DNA of 64,000 bases. Origin: Gloeopeniophorella convolvens (Eukaryota; Basidiomycota; Agaricomycetes; Russulales). Under the pieces are notes generated by a model. It did no database searches. It was not told where the DNA came from and saw nothing but the letters and a program-made list of their open reading frames with translations. A program made the position numbers and the translations under genes. The DNA lies in assembly GCA_022496205.1 (NCBI GenBank), contig WTXD01000071.1, positions 1 through 64,000 of the forward strand. Reading direction: 5' to 3'. This document shows positions 46,856 to 59,570 of this stretch, one piece after another; within the stretch, counting starts at the first letter, position 1; each line of letters starts with the position of its first letter.

Positions 46856-49709
46856 GGTGTGGCGAGGGACTCCACGACCGACCGATCAAGTTGAGGAAGA
46901 GCAACTTGAGAGCAGTGCTCTAGTGGGCAGAGAGTGGCCATGCTGCTTTTATACGGACCGCCCAAGTAGCAAAGAAGGCAAGGAAGCAGCAGGAAGCAGC
47001 CAGCGCGAGGATTCTCCCGTTCCCGTGGTGCGTCTGAATCATTCTATCCTCTGGTTCCTGCAATTTTGTTGATCTAGTGCCTGTCCCATGTCCCGGCCCG
47101 CCAAGACCAGCTTCTTGGCCGCTGTGGGGTCATTTCAAATCCTGAAAACTCTTCAAAACCTGCCTCTGCGTCTCTTGAGACCGTGTCGCGCATGTAGTTC
47201 TATTTCCTCCTGTTCTTTCTCTCCCCTGAAGCTGCGATAACGCTACAGAATATTGCCAGCCTCTGCCGAACTCCCCGGCTTCTGCATACATTGACATGTC
47301 CTCATATGTCCCGGCCCGGGCGGAGAATGCATGGACGAGGTGGGGTTGCACATGATGATGGGTTCTTTCCCAAATCTTGTTACAGAACATGAGCATGAGC
47401 GCTTGTGCGCCTGGGCGCGTGGTCTCTTCTTTGACCGGGTCTTGTGCGGATTCAAGAGTTGTTTCAGCACGCCCGGTGGGCTGTTTCATCTACCTTCTGC
47501 TGCTGGTGTCCCTTCTCGCTTTACTCTGGGTTGCCTTCCTTGCTTTCCAGGGCTCGACCACCGGACTATCGTGACAGACGTCAGTGGCTTCTCTGTGCGC
47601 GGAACAAGCACTGGGGTTCGAGCCTTGGACATCTCGCGCGGACCCGTGGATCAATTACGGATGCGGTATGGCATGGCCGCCGAGGTAGCGCACGCCGGGA
47701 AGATGGATCTCTCAAGGCAACATGACGTCTGGCTTCGTCTGGCACCTCCTTTTCTCTGCCTCTCAGCTGTCCACGCCAATCTCCTGTGGCATCTCACTTC
47801 TATCCATGATGGAAAGGCTAGGCTGTTGCCCATTGGGCCTGGCGGGCTGTGCGCTCGTGATTGAACTGGGGAGAAGCGTACAAGATCCTGGCGCGGAACA
47901 CAACGGGAGAGAAGAACAACCCAAACGTACGTTGTCTAGTAAGATACGCCGCCTTATACTCGAGTGCAGGGCTCGGAGAAACAACCTGTACGACACGGTT
48001 CGACCTAAAGCATCAATGAGGCGGCGGCGAAACCCAGTATTCCGCTCGCAGGGCGAATGCCATATCTACGACCTCGAGGGCTGTGTTTTTATATACTTAG
48101 CAATTACGACGCGTCTCAGTTGCCACTACCGGACGCAACCTTTCCGTTAGAAAACATGTCTAGAAAATCAGTATATCTTCTGAAAGCGTATGTTGCATTC
48201 CAGATGACCATCAGTCGGGTTTGTTACTCTTTACATTAGAGACTTGATGCGGCAACTTTTGGATGCGCTCTCGGTGCTTGTAACGAAGACAATGCGAGGG
48301 GAGCCGCAACTTTTGTCCCAACGTGCCCGAACTTGGGCACTAGCGCTGGCGTACAGCGCTCAACCTTTGCGAAATGGGATAACAAGGGTACGCTGGCAAG
48401 TCTGGTGATTTCCTCGCAGCATCCGATGTAGGGTTGCAATGAAGCAACCGGCTAGTATCTGCATATGAATCGCCATTCGACGCCGCCAAGAGGTAGGAAG
48501 ATGTGCGACTCGGACGTCCCCGCGCTAGTTATAGCTCAAGGAGGCGCTCGTGTCGGGTGTCATTGGGGGCTTGGGAGGTTCATCCCGACGCCTGTTATGT
48601 ATCTCCGACTCCCTAAGCTTTGGTCCAACCTGTTCTCGCAGCAAACAGACTGATTTCCGACGCGGGGTCTGGGCGTAATTGATCGTCGGATGCGTGCATC
48701 TGGAGTCATCTGATCGTCTTGCGTCTGCGCGTCCCTGCGCGTCCCTGTTATGGTCAAATTTCGAGGGCCTTTTCGGGCTTGCGATCTGTGGATGCGTTTA
48801 CAGGAGCTTCCTTGCGCATCCAGAGGGCCCATGGCACTTATTTATACTCAACCACACGCTCAGATACCACCTGGCCATAGTAAATTTCCTTGATACGCAG
48901 CTCGCTCCCACGGCCGCGTGGTGGCTGGTGCGACCGATCTGTTTTCTGTCTAAGCGCTGAACGGGGGGGACTCGATGGTAATAACCTCACGGGGCAGTGG
49001 CGCAGGGCCGGATATTGAGCAGAGAGGTGCGTGACATGCTTTGATACTTACATTAGATCGTAACGAGCTCCCGCCTGCTGATCAATTATTGGCCCACTCT
49101 TCATCAGCTGGGACGCCGAATCCACGGGCGCCGGGGGAGGGAAAGGGTTGTAGCTATCCTTGGGGCTTGGACTGGAAGTTGGTTTCAGCTAGTAGCAACG
49201 AACAGTGGCCCGCGAGTCAGCTCATCAGTGAGGACAATAGCTACCGTCGTAGCGACGGCTTTCTCGGACCGTGACGGATGCGCGGACCGCCGTATTTGAG
49301 GTGTGGCGCAGCTCCGGGAGCTGCCGGATGCGTTTCCTATGGCTTTCAGCAGTTACTCCGTTGTAGTACATACCGTCCGGCTTGTGCTACCGGGGGAACA
49401 CGTCGGCTTGGTGAGATCGTGCTGCAAATTGGTTGCAACAGCTAGCGGGGCTGCCGAGAATCCGCTGTGCTCTACGTCTCCAGAGTCCCTGGTGCCGTCG
49501 GCATCGGGTTCGGGCTTACTATCAATTCTGCGAACCTTCATTCGATTCCAACCCATGGACAACTGTGCAGACACATCAGAGAAGATACCACACATGTGCT
49601 GTGCCCTGCGGAGCTGAACGTAATGGTGTACTCAAAAATTCTCGAATGTGTGGATGTGGGTTTCTCCTTTAGCCATTGTCGACACGGCCTCCCCATTTCT
49701 GAGTCTGCT
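46856..49709. other. Gene-poor region
   Basis: The right end of the transporter promoter lies at the left. A plus-strand frame at 47331-47864 (177 codons) overlaps minus-strand frames of similar size, and none shows a domain. Short repeated words (GCCGCAACTTTTG near 48250 and 48302) are seen. No gene is supported. Confidence 0.4.
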
Positions 49710-50262
49710 CAAGATGCCATACGGTAAGTACACGCAGGCCCGCGCGCGACACTAAACACTCAACCTGATATGGAATTTTCAGGGTGCCTTGGGGCTTCTG
49801 TCCATAAAATATCATGTGTGGTTCTGAGCATGGTGTCGTACAAAAGTTCGGGTTCCTCGAGGCTTCTAATCATTCTGTAGATATGACCTCAGCATTCAAA
49901 TGTTCGATACCGTAAACGTTTACTCAAACAGTGAATTCGATGCCGTCTACGAGAAAGTCATCAAGTGGCTCAACTTCCCACGCGAGGTGATTGTAGTAAT
50001 GGCCGAGGTATGTTGCCTCTGGAGCAGTGCCCTCGATTTCATCCGGTGCTAATCTCTGTGGAGTCGTGCGGATTCGTTTAAGTGACTCTGAAGGAACTCT
50101 ACCACGAGGGTGGGGTGGACCCAGGTGCAGTTGGATATGCCAACCGGCGTGGGTTAAGCGGGGAACATCTCTTGATTTCCATTAGGCTCGGCATGGAACT
50201 TCTCCAGCTGGACTATATAAACGTGCTGAAATGTATAGTATTGTTTCACGTGTATCATCCCT
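49710..50262 (+). pseudogene. Aldo/keto reductase pseudogene
   Basis: Fragments appear in order and match an aldo/keto reductase of the yeast YPR127W/AAD-like type: a start piece (KMPY then, after an apparent intron, LGAS..KISCVVL), the stretch IQMFDTVNVYSN..FDAVYEKVIKWLNFPREVIVVMAE (about 49890-50007), an intron, then RRGLSGEHLLISI..LLQLDYINVLKC (about 50140-50233). Normal versions read FDTADVYSNG and QLDYIDVLQCHRFD. The catalytic Asp/Tyr stretch is damaged (DTADVY to DTVNVY), stops separate parts, and everything after the LDYIDVLQC strand is missing. Confidence 0.7.
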
Positions 50263-51866
50263 GAGAATTGACAGCTCCTAGGCCACAGGTTGTTTGGCTA
50301 GCCTCACACAGACAGACTGGGGCTTACCAGGAAAGCGTAAGCATATGCTCTCAGTGATGTCGTAAAGGCCGGATACTACATCGAGATAACTGGCTCTTAT
50401 TGGGCCTGGCAATGTCAACCATTCCAACAGATTACGTGCTTGCCCATAGAACGCTGATAAATGCGCCAACACGTTAGCCAAGTTTCAGTCATGTGGAGTA
50501 CCCTGTTTTCTGACATCTTTCATCTGATTGCGTACTTACTACTAGGCCGCCCTCTAGACAACAATCTGACTCCGTTCGAATCATCGCAGCGTCCTCTATC
50601 ACTAGGAAAAACGTGAGGTGATGCGACATTGAAGGTATCTCATCCACAGCATCATTGTCTTGACCGTTTCTGACAAACATCAGAGCACACCAATGTGAGA
50701 TTTATTCCACGAACATCCCTGGCGCACGGCATCGCCGCTCGTCCGGTGTCTGCTACGATGAAGACTGTTGAATGTACGGTCGATTCTCGGCAAACGCGCA
50801 GCGTTTGCGCGTCGTAAGTACATTGCTTTTATGCTACTTAGAGTCCATAATAAACCTATTTTGATTGGCAGCCGCGCAAGCTTGAAACCACGCGCGCACG
50901 ACGCCGACTTTCCGAGCGAGTGCGGGGAGAGCTCACGCACACGCGCTGCGCGCGCGATCCGATCGCAACAAAGACCACCTGTAGAAGCGCGTACCCGTAC
51001 GTATTTGTCATCGTTCTTTCGATAGTGCAGTCAGTCCCGTTCATACCCACAGGTTTGCAGACGCGTTCCTGACGGGTGGGACAGTCGATAGGTGCACTAG
51101 CTACATGCGGCTTTTTCGAGTAAAATCATACAGCGGATGCGTTTGAGGATCGATAGAGTTTCCAAGAAAAAGAGCGCGACCGCGGCGGCGGAGGCCGTTC
51201 CCACGTGGACTCTTCAGGCTGCACCCGTCTCGTGCGTCACCTCTATCGAGCCACGTAATGACCTCGTTGGTGCGCTCGACACATCCCTGAGTAAAGAAGA
51301 TTCGAGGCTGGGTATCTCGAAAGGAGGTACATACCTAGCCGGGTAGTCTACGGTCAAGGTCGCTGATTCTAGTAATAGAGAGAAGCCCTCCACGGATGCT
51401 GATTCACTGTACGTTCCTCGTGTTTCGATGGTCATGCGCCACGTTCTTCGGGTCCGAGTCATAGTACTTATAAGGTTCGACGAGCCGTGTTTCGGTGGCC
51501 TCAGAGCGTTGTTCTTTTAGCGCAACGATCAGTCACATGACTTCCTATGTCAGAAATCCCTGGCCTGTGCTCAGGTCGTCATGAAAAGCTGAGGTAGCCA
51601 AGCGACCTGAAAGTAGCCCTTGGTACACTATCCGGTGGTGCTGCTCGGGGGTCGGAATGGCAGTCGACTTATTCGTCCATTTCATCGGCTTACTGATTAC
51701 TGGTGGGAGAGTACTGGGGCGTATGATCAGCAAGTTGTTAGTACCTTGATTAGTACTGTAAATATGGAGCCATATGCGTGAATCAAGAAATCGGGTGATT
51801 TGGCGAAGCTATTACAGTAGCACAAACATGGACTGCAACGTCAAGGAAGTATACTATTCCGTTCTC
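50263..51866. other. Gene-poor region
   Basis: No supported gene. A GC-rich palindromic patch around GCGCAGCGTTTGCGCG lies near 50795-50812. Small frames at 51137-51346 (plus) and 51214-51462 (minus) have no motifs. Confidence 0.35.
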
Positions 51867-52927
51867 TCAGTACACAAAACGGTCAAGTTGGAGGATTGGC
51901 ATCCAGCTTCCTTGGGATACGTGCACGGCTCCGATCAACATGATATGGTGTTTAGTGATACCCCTTTGCCTAACGATCCATCGTAGATCGTGACCGTTTT
52001 GATTTTGATAGGTCTGAGTTTCTGCGCTCTGAAGGTTTGTGACATCAGATTCTCCGCGGGTGCATCGAGATCAAGAGAAAAGTTACCTTCAAGAACTTGA
52101 CTACTTTCCTGGCGACATGTTGCACGAACTTCTCCAGCGCGACTGTGTTTTGTTCCGACGTCTGGTCGCGAATCATGATCTGGTCGCTGAATGGCACGTA
52201 GCCGGGCCACTGGGGAAGCGCGCGTGTGGACATAGGATTCACAAGATCATCAAGGAAGACTCACGTTGATACGAATCTGTGCCTTGTGTCCGGGGCCAAC
52301 GGGGGCTGGATCATTCGCTCCCCGCAGGCTCCCGCAGTCGCCACCCGCGGCGTTAATTAGGGGGAGGCCAGGTCGTCCGCTGTAACGGTCGATGAAGAAC
52401 ACCGGTAAGCAGAGCTGCTGCACGTAGCGCTGCACATCGGCCTGGTTGGTCGGTGTCCAGATCGCCTGGGGTATCACAGTTCCTCGGGTCACGAGTGCGT
52501 AGTCTAGCACCCAGGGAGGCAGGTGAAGGCGTGGATTGACATTCGGCGGCGTCGGCGGCGTCACCAGGAAAGTGTTCTCCCACCCTGCAACATTGGCGTG
52601 GATCTGCAACTGACTTGCGTCCACCCCTAGTAGCGAAGAATGGTACCCTTGAGCATCCAAAGGACCAAACATGTTGGCAATATAGCCGTCTACCAAGAGT
52701 TGTTGCCCGTTCATCTGTAGGCGCAAAAATCAGCGCTAAATATCGCACAGCTGAAGGAGACATACTGCTTTCTGCTGTTTTGGTGAGGTGTGTTTTGCAA
52801 AATCGAGACGGGGGTGGTTGAGTATGCTGCTTGACCTCGCTGCATAGCGGGCTTTTTCAACTTCACGCACCGAGCCCGAGCGCCTCTCCAGACACTTCTT
52901 CGTGTTGTAACATCCAAAGGTCGTCAT
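51867..52927 (-). CDS. Unrecognised 298-residue protein
   Basis: Four exons (52766-52927, 52265-52714, 52087-52209, 51867-52028) join in phase 0 with clean GT-AG introns and sum to 897 nt, 298 residues. The protein starts MTTFGCYNTKK, continues with LLVDGYIANMFGPLDAQGYH, has a middle part with WTPTNQADVQRYVQQLCLPVFF and ends with WIVRQRGITKHHIMLIGAVHVSQGSW and LDRFVY. No signal peptide, membrane segment or known catalytic motif is visible. The clean splice structure argues that it is a real gene. More 5' exons beyond 52927 cannot be excluded: the minus-strand frame at 52984-53514 includes a plausible exon-like stretch but does not join in an obvious way. Confidence 0.7.
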
Positions 52928-54948
52928 GTAGCTTTCGTGCTATAAGAGTGTGAAGCCTCTGTGCTACGGGCTCCCGCCCAGTGTTAGGGGCACGGCGCTG
53001 ACGCAGCGATTACGGAATTCGACCCAGACACAGCATCCAGGGGGAAGCGCCGAACTGTCCACTGATACTCGGTTTTCAAGCGAGGACGGTTCTGAAAACA
53101 GGACTGGAGATCTCTCTGACGGCGAAAAGTTGAAAGCCCGGTGAAGCGGACTCCCATTGGCAAGGTCAAAGGCCATCCTGCAAAGTTTATGAGAGATCCT
53201 CCGGTGATCAGCAGAAGAACCAGATGGCAAGTCGACACAGATACGGAACACATCATGATCGCAGCATGAATGCTGTTTTCCTGGTCGTCGGAGAGGCCCG
53301 TCGAGCTGTTGTATGCGCCGCAGTTGTCATCACTATCAGGATTGTCAACTGAAGACCTGAAAGCAAGAGAAGACGAGAATGGGCAAGCACTCACCACATG
53401 CGATAGGGATTGGTCGGATATTGTGCGATAAGCGTGTTCCGGGAGCAGGCAACCCTCGCACTCAGTGATGTGGCCCGATCCTGCCCTGAATCCGCGATGT
53501 ACTATACCACACAAATAACGAAGTAAGAGGGATACAACCTTCGGATACCAGAGGCACTCACCTTAGGCACTCGATACTGGTAGGCGGTTACCAGTTAAGC
53601 CGTTAGCAGTGTATAAACTCGTTGGCCGATGAGAGGGTGGACCGTGGCGGTGACGTCTTGCGGGAAAGAAGTTCTCGTGCCGATAAAAAAAGACAAAACT
53701 CGAATACCTTTACAAATTCACAGTCGAGACATATATGTACACATATCAGGAACCAAAGGCGAAGTGGAGCACCAAAGCAACGTCGTCATATCAATTAATG
53801 CGAGCCCACAGAGGCCGGGAAGTTACTACGCTTGTGAAACCCGGGTTATGAGTCGCCCTTGCCATCGCCTTTCGGGTGCCCTTCCCAGGGACGTGGCCAT
53901 TCCCGATATCTGAAATCCGAGGGTAGCAGGAATGAGTTATGGGGACCAGAAACATCGCGAGGAGTTACCGAGGATTCGCGGTTTGTGAGCATAAGTAACT
54001 TACCAGCTGGGTTTGGTGGGAGGCCGCTACTACGTAGCAGACAGAGCAGCTGCAAGGGTCCCCGGCCCCGGACTCGGGAGCGGCCACCGGCCGGATAAGC
54101 ATGGCAACGGCCGGCGTGCCGTGTCAGTGGTATGATCTCGAAGCACCCGTACTCTGCGTATCGGCGTACCCTTGGGGTCCGTACCTATCGTCCCTTGGGC
54201 TCACTTACAGTGTACTCGAGCTCCACACATCTGAGGGCGGCCGTCAGTTGCTTAGATCATCTGCTCAAGAGGCATCATCGTCGAAACGCAGGAAGAATAG
54301 ACTCGGGAATCCGTCCACAGAATCATACTGATGTAACGAAGTAATCTCGTTATCAGCCTATAAATACATACACCACGTAGTAGGCCAACGGTAGCACCTC
54401 CATCACGAAATGCACGAAACCTGACTCTAGGAGAGATCGTGAATGAATCGTGAATCTATGATCAGACACGATTCGCCGTAACGCCTCAGGACCTTTCGGG
54501 CCGGTTGCTGCGCTTCGCGCTCGTTTGATGGAGGCTCAGATATTCGACGCAATGACTATGCAGGGGGGGGGGGTTGTTAATCCGAGCAAATCGCTACTCC
54601 AACTATTGGAGGTGCCGAGAACGATGAAGGGCCGGTGAAGTTGCCAAGGCATGATAACGTATACTAACTTGGTTTAGGGACCGAAGCATCCCGAGCCGGC
54701 AAGGGGTGACGGAGATCTATGAGATGCGATATGATGACAGTCGTCGTCAGCGCTTCAGCAGTCGTTGCCCTTGTCGTCTCACAGCATGTCCTTCATCTCC
54801 CATCTCGTGGAACGCCTCCCAGAAGGCATACAACGTACGGAGGACACAATATTTGGTCAGTTCACGGTACACATATTCAGGATGATGCCGGTCTTATGCT
54901 TTTCGCAGGACTGTTGAACCCGAATAGTGAGCGGCTGACATCGAGCAG
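52928..54948. other. Intergenic, with possible unassigned exon
   Basis: A minus-strand frame at 52984-53514 has a segment near VDNPDSDDNCGAYNSSTGLSDDQ that may be coding but shows no domain. A run of 11 G lies at 54563-54573. A plus-strand frame from 54719 could be a first exon of the phospholipase D gene (joining through an intron of about 85 nt to 54949), but its hydrophobic start is not typical of that family. Confidence 0.35.
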
Positions 54949-57900
54949 TCAAAGACCCTCACCTCAACTACAGTACAGGGAGACATGATACTCCGGAGGA
55001 GAAACATCACGACGAAATACGCGCAGAGATAAACGCAGGCCACAGGTTTGATAGCTTCGCAGATGAGCGAGCGCAGAACTTTGTCAAATGGTACCTTCGG
55101 TCGCTTCTCTTGGCAGTCAGCAGGAACTGACCGCCAGCTGCATAGGCATATCGACGGTCACGACTACTTTTATGCACTCTCTGAGATGCTCGACAGTGCG
55201 CGTCAGTGTATCTTTATTCTGGTGGGTGGCTCGCGTGACTTCATACCCCTCCCTCGTGTGACCCCAGGGTTAGGACTGGTGGTTGACCCCTGAGCTCTAT
55301 CTTCGTCGCCCACCTGCGTACCACCCCGAATGGCGTCTGGACAGGGTTCTGAAGCGTAAAGCCGAGCAGGGTGTGAAAATCTACGTCATCGTCTATAAAG
55401 AGGTGCGCTTCTCCCGCTTCTGCCGTTCCTGTTCGCCCTGACCCAATGCGAGGTCACTCAAACTATGAGTATGAGCTCGTCTCATACCAAGGTGAGGCAA
55501 CTCGCCTTGCATACGTGTGTCGGACCTGGGCTTATCGATCTTCTACGCTGGCCCCACAGAAAGCCCTTGAAGCGCTGCATCCCAACATCGCATGTATGCG
55601 CCACCCGGATCACATCGGCTCCAAAGGCGCGTCTTCTTACCCTCAGGAATAGAGTTATAGTGACCTAGTGTGCAAATTTGGTAGACAACGTTGAATTTTG
55701 GTCTCACCATGAGAAAGTCGTTGTTGTCGATAATCACCGCGCGTGCATCGGTGGCCTCGACATCTGTTTCGGCCGCTGGGACACCCAAAACCACCCACTT
55801 GCCGATGCTCACCCAACTGATTTTTCGCGTACCCTCTTTCCGGGGCAAGATTACAACAATGCACGTATCACGGACTTCCAGGATGTATACAACTACGTGA
55901 GCGGCACCATCTCGGTGCTGGAGAGCCCGCGCATGCCATGGCACGATGTGAGGCTCGAACTATCCATCTATCTACTACAGCTGACGTTGATGGTAGGTGC
56001 ATATGACAATTGATGGTCCTGTCGTCCTCGACATCGTCCAACACTTCGTTGAACGCTGGAACGAGGTAAAGAATCGCAAGGCAAGTGGAATGAACCGAAT
56101 AGCGGAGCTGCATGCAAGGCTCACTCTAGCCTATATAGTATAGAGACGATGGGTATGTCCGGCAAATCTCTATAACCGACAATGCGTTGACCGCCGTTCG
56201 TTAGCCGGTATGACTGGCTGGCGTTGCCTCACAACATCGATGCTTCTCCAAATGAGGCCGTCGTGCGTCATCCCCACCGTGAACGCTGGCATCGTATTGG
56301 TCGCCACTTCAAGCAGCGCTTCTATCAGTCGCGTGACAATGTGGGAGGGTACGATCCTGACGACGGCCTCTACTCGCGCCCGCCGCACGGAACGTGCCGC
56401 GTGCAGGTTGTTCGAAGCGTCAGTGACTGGAGCCATGGTGTTCTGACCGAGCACAGCATTCAGAACGCCTGCAAGTGGAATTGTCCTCTGCTATGCGACA
56501 CATACAAACTCACGACGTTCAACAGATATTCAGCTGATCCGGGAAGCGAATCACTTCATATACATCGGTAAGCATCCCTTGGTGTCGTAGGTTGTATAGA
56601 TCCGGTTCTAAGCAGCTCTTACAGAGAACCAGTTCTTGTGAGAGTTAGACTGCGCTCAGTATTCGAATTGGGTCTGATTCATGTCCACGGTAGCATCTCG
56701 AATACGAGACAGGAGGGCCCAATTAAGAACCAGATTGCTGCAGCGCTCGTCGAGCGCATCTTGAGCGCCGCGCGAGCTGGCCAGAAGTTCAAGGTGCGCG
56801 GCACCATCCTATGTTAGCCCAAAGCACATTTGACATACGGGCGCGGATTTTCCAAGGTCATCGTGGTGATTCCGGAGCTTCCAGCGTTCGCAGGAGACGT
56901 GAAGAGCGAGACGTCGCTCAAAACGATCATGGCCGCGCAGTACCGCACGATCAACCGTGGAGGCCACAGCATTTACGAGGAAATTCGGAAAGCCGGGTTC
57001 GAGCCGTGCGTGCCCAGTCATACATTTCACCAGCTCTGCCGACTAGAATTATCGCCAGGACTGACTACATCCGATTCTATCACCTTCGCGTCTACGACAG
57101 AATCAATGCTCCCTTTGGTGAGTGGCTGTCCCCCATGCTTTAAATAATCTAGGATCCCTTACACGGATGCGGCAGATACTCTCATCACACAGATGCAGGC
57201 AAATTCTGGCATTAAGTTCGGCGAGGCGCAGGTCGCGCTTGCGCGGCAGTGGGTCGGCGACTCTGCGGACCCGGACGACACGCCTACAGAGGTGACCATC
57301 AAACTCCCCGAGCCGACGTCCGAAGGCATCGTTGTAAGCAACAATACGGAGATCAAAACGGAGAAGTATCCCCTTCCGCACTCATACAACGACGCGGTCT
57401 CCATTATTGAGCGCTTCGAGCACGGTGCTGACGCGCTCGTCGGGCGCCGACACGACGACGTCGCGGACACAGTCGGACAACATGCTCTACAAGACCGTAC
57501 AGCCCTCGCAGACGAGCAATGGCTAGGAAACGAGAAGGAGGAACTTGACTCGTACGTGGCAGCACCGTCCATGCTGGTATTTCGCTGACGGACGTTGCGC
57601 GCACGTCAGATACGTCTCTGAGCTGTCATACATCCATACCAAGCTGATGATTGTGGACGACCGTCGCGTCATCGTAGGCGATCCATTGTTCCCCGGTTTG
57701 CACGCTGCCTTACTAATTTGGACGTTTCCCAGATGGGCTCTGCAAACCTGAACGACCGCAGTCAGAGAGTCAGTGCCTTGCCCTGGTGTAGGTCCCGCCG
57801 CGGCGACGTGCTGACATTGTGAATGTAGGGCGACGGCGACTCTGAGATTGCTTTGGTCGTCGAGGACGACGACCACATCTCCAGCAGGATGGACGGCCGG

Positions 57901-58555
57901 CCCTATAGCGCTTCCCGCTTCGCTGCGACCCTGCGACGCAAGCTTTTCCGCCGTGCGTGCCTGTCCTTATGCAGCTGCACTGCCTCTGATGACGTATATG
58001 GTTCCGCAGAGCACATTGGCCTAATTCCGCCTCAGAATGTGACGTCGCGCCACGAGCACGTAACATCGTTCATGCGCGCCGCTCCGGTGCCGAACGAGGA
58101 CGAGACAGAGCTGAAGGACGACGCGCGCGTCATGGACCCGTTGTCAGACGAGTTTCTGCATATGTTCAACGGGACTGCGCGCGTCAACCGCGAGGTGTTC
58201 ACGGAGCTCTTCCGCCCGGTGCCGACGAACCTCGTGCACAACTGGAATGCATATGACGTGCGTATGCCTGCGGACCCTGTGGAGCGTAGAGTGCTGACAA
58301 CGAGGACCCCGTCCAGGCGTACAAACCGAAGGTCAAGACGGGACATGTCGTACCTGGTGTGCCACTCAGCCGCGTCAAGGAACGGCTCGCGCTCGTGCGT
58401 GGATCAATCGTGGAGGCACCCATCGTGCGTGACTGTGCGTTCGATTCCCTTCCATGATTGACGTAGCACCACAGGACTTTTTGATTGACGAGAAGGACTT
58501 TGTGGAGGGGCCGGAGTGGATTGGGCTCAACCCCACGCTGCCTATATATATATGA
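54949..58555 (+). CDS. Phospholipase D
   Basis: Phospholipase D hydrolyses phosphatidylcholine to phosphatidate. Both HKD motifs are present: HHEKVVVVD with CIGGLDICFGRWD (about 55705-55790) and YIHTKLMIVD, spliced to MGSANLNDRS (about 57630-57765). Other landmarks are HIDGHDYFYA, DWWLTPELYLRRPP, HPLADAHPTDFSRTLFPGQD, RYDWLALPHN, ENQFF, IVVIPELPAFAGD, YIRFYHLRVYDRINAP and the C-terminal DFLIDEKDFVEGPEWIGLNPTLP, with the stop at 58553-58555. About 17 introns split the gene. Three have GC instead of GT at the donor (55627-55684, 56081-56138, 56471-56525), and one exon is only 14 nt (56139-56152). The join near 57130 keeps frame only with a weak donor (GTGGCT). The true start lies upstream of 54949 and is unresolved. 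No PX or PH domain was seen. Confidence 0.9.
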
Positions 58556-59570
58556 ACACAGGCGGGGCAAGAAGAGCTTGGATACGTCAAGGGAGGTTAG
58601 AATCAAGTCAAGAGTGATGAGAACACATAGGTGTAAGTGTGTAGCGTGTAGTGTGTAGGTTGGAAGTTCGGAGAATTGCGCGGATATGCGCTCCATATGT
58701 GAAGCTTTGAAGTTTGAAGTATGACGGAAATGTGCTTATGGAGCGTGAATCATGTTTTGTATCGCGGAGGACAGTGGATGTGCCCCTCCGAGTGTGGCGC
58801 TGCCCTCGGCGAGCTTGGGCAGCTTAGGCCCGTGTTGATGGGGCTGGCAACGCCACAAAGCCAGCTGCGCAGCGGGACCGTAATGGTGCCTTGCTCCCCC
58901 TGCCATCCGCCACGTGCACTCACGTTCTTTCACTGGGCAATGGTCTCCAACCTCAATCGCCCAAATGTAAGTCCTTCGCTCGCCAGTCGGTTCCGGTGGC
59001 ACTTACGAGGGCTTCTTGGGCAAGTAGGATTCAATTCCGTTCCGCTGGTGGCTCGGATCGCGATGGACAATTCATCAGCGAGCCCGTGAAAATGAGGGTT
59101 GCTCCACAGCGCCGCGCCATCCACGCTTGATCTTAGACACACCGCTCCGCTAGAACGATAATTTTGGCGTATTCCCCGTGCTCGGAACCTCATGTCGCAA
59201 GTCTAAACAATGGGCACAGCGACGCTTGACGTCAGGCCGATAGCGGCGACGGGGACATAAAAAATACCCCCGGCCTGGACCATGGGGTCCAAGCACAGTC
59301 CCTCTCTCGCTGCCTCGACCTCCTCCACGCCCCCATACACGTCTTCCCTGCCACTCATCAGGTTATCATCCGCAATACGCGGTTCCCCTGTGTGTCGTGC
59401 AAAGTCGTGATAAGGACCCTTCGCGACTTATCTCAGAGGCGGCGGGACCGTCGGACTGTCGCGCCCCGGATAATTTTTTCTTTTCAGCGGTGCGTCCACA
59501 ATGTTTCTTCCCATTTCCTGGTATGTCCTCTCACAGACCTCCCCTTTCTATCCATACAGTCCTGTCTGAG
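58556..59570. other. Intergenic, no gene seen
   Basis: This is the 3' flank of phospholipase D and the promoter of the next gene. The frames present overlap on opposite strands without motifs. An A/T-rich patch (ACATAAAAAATACCC) lies about 310 bp upstream of the next start. Confidence 0.4.

Noticed and set aside
47331..47864. 177-codon plus-strand frame
   Set aside because: No domain; overlapped by frames of similar size on the other strand; starts with an ordinary ATG without upstream support.
52984..53514. 176-codon minus-strand frame as a gene of its own or as 5' exons of the 51.9 kb gene
   Set aside because: It does not join to 52927 with a sound intron and has no motif. Kept only as a possible unassigned exon.
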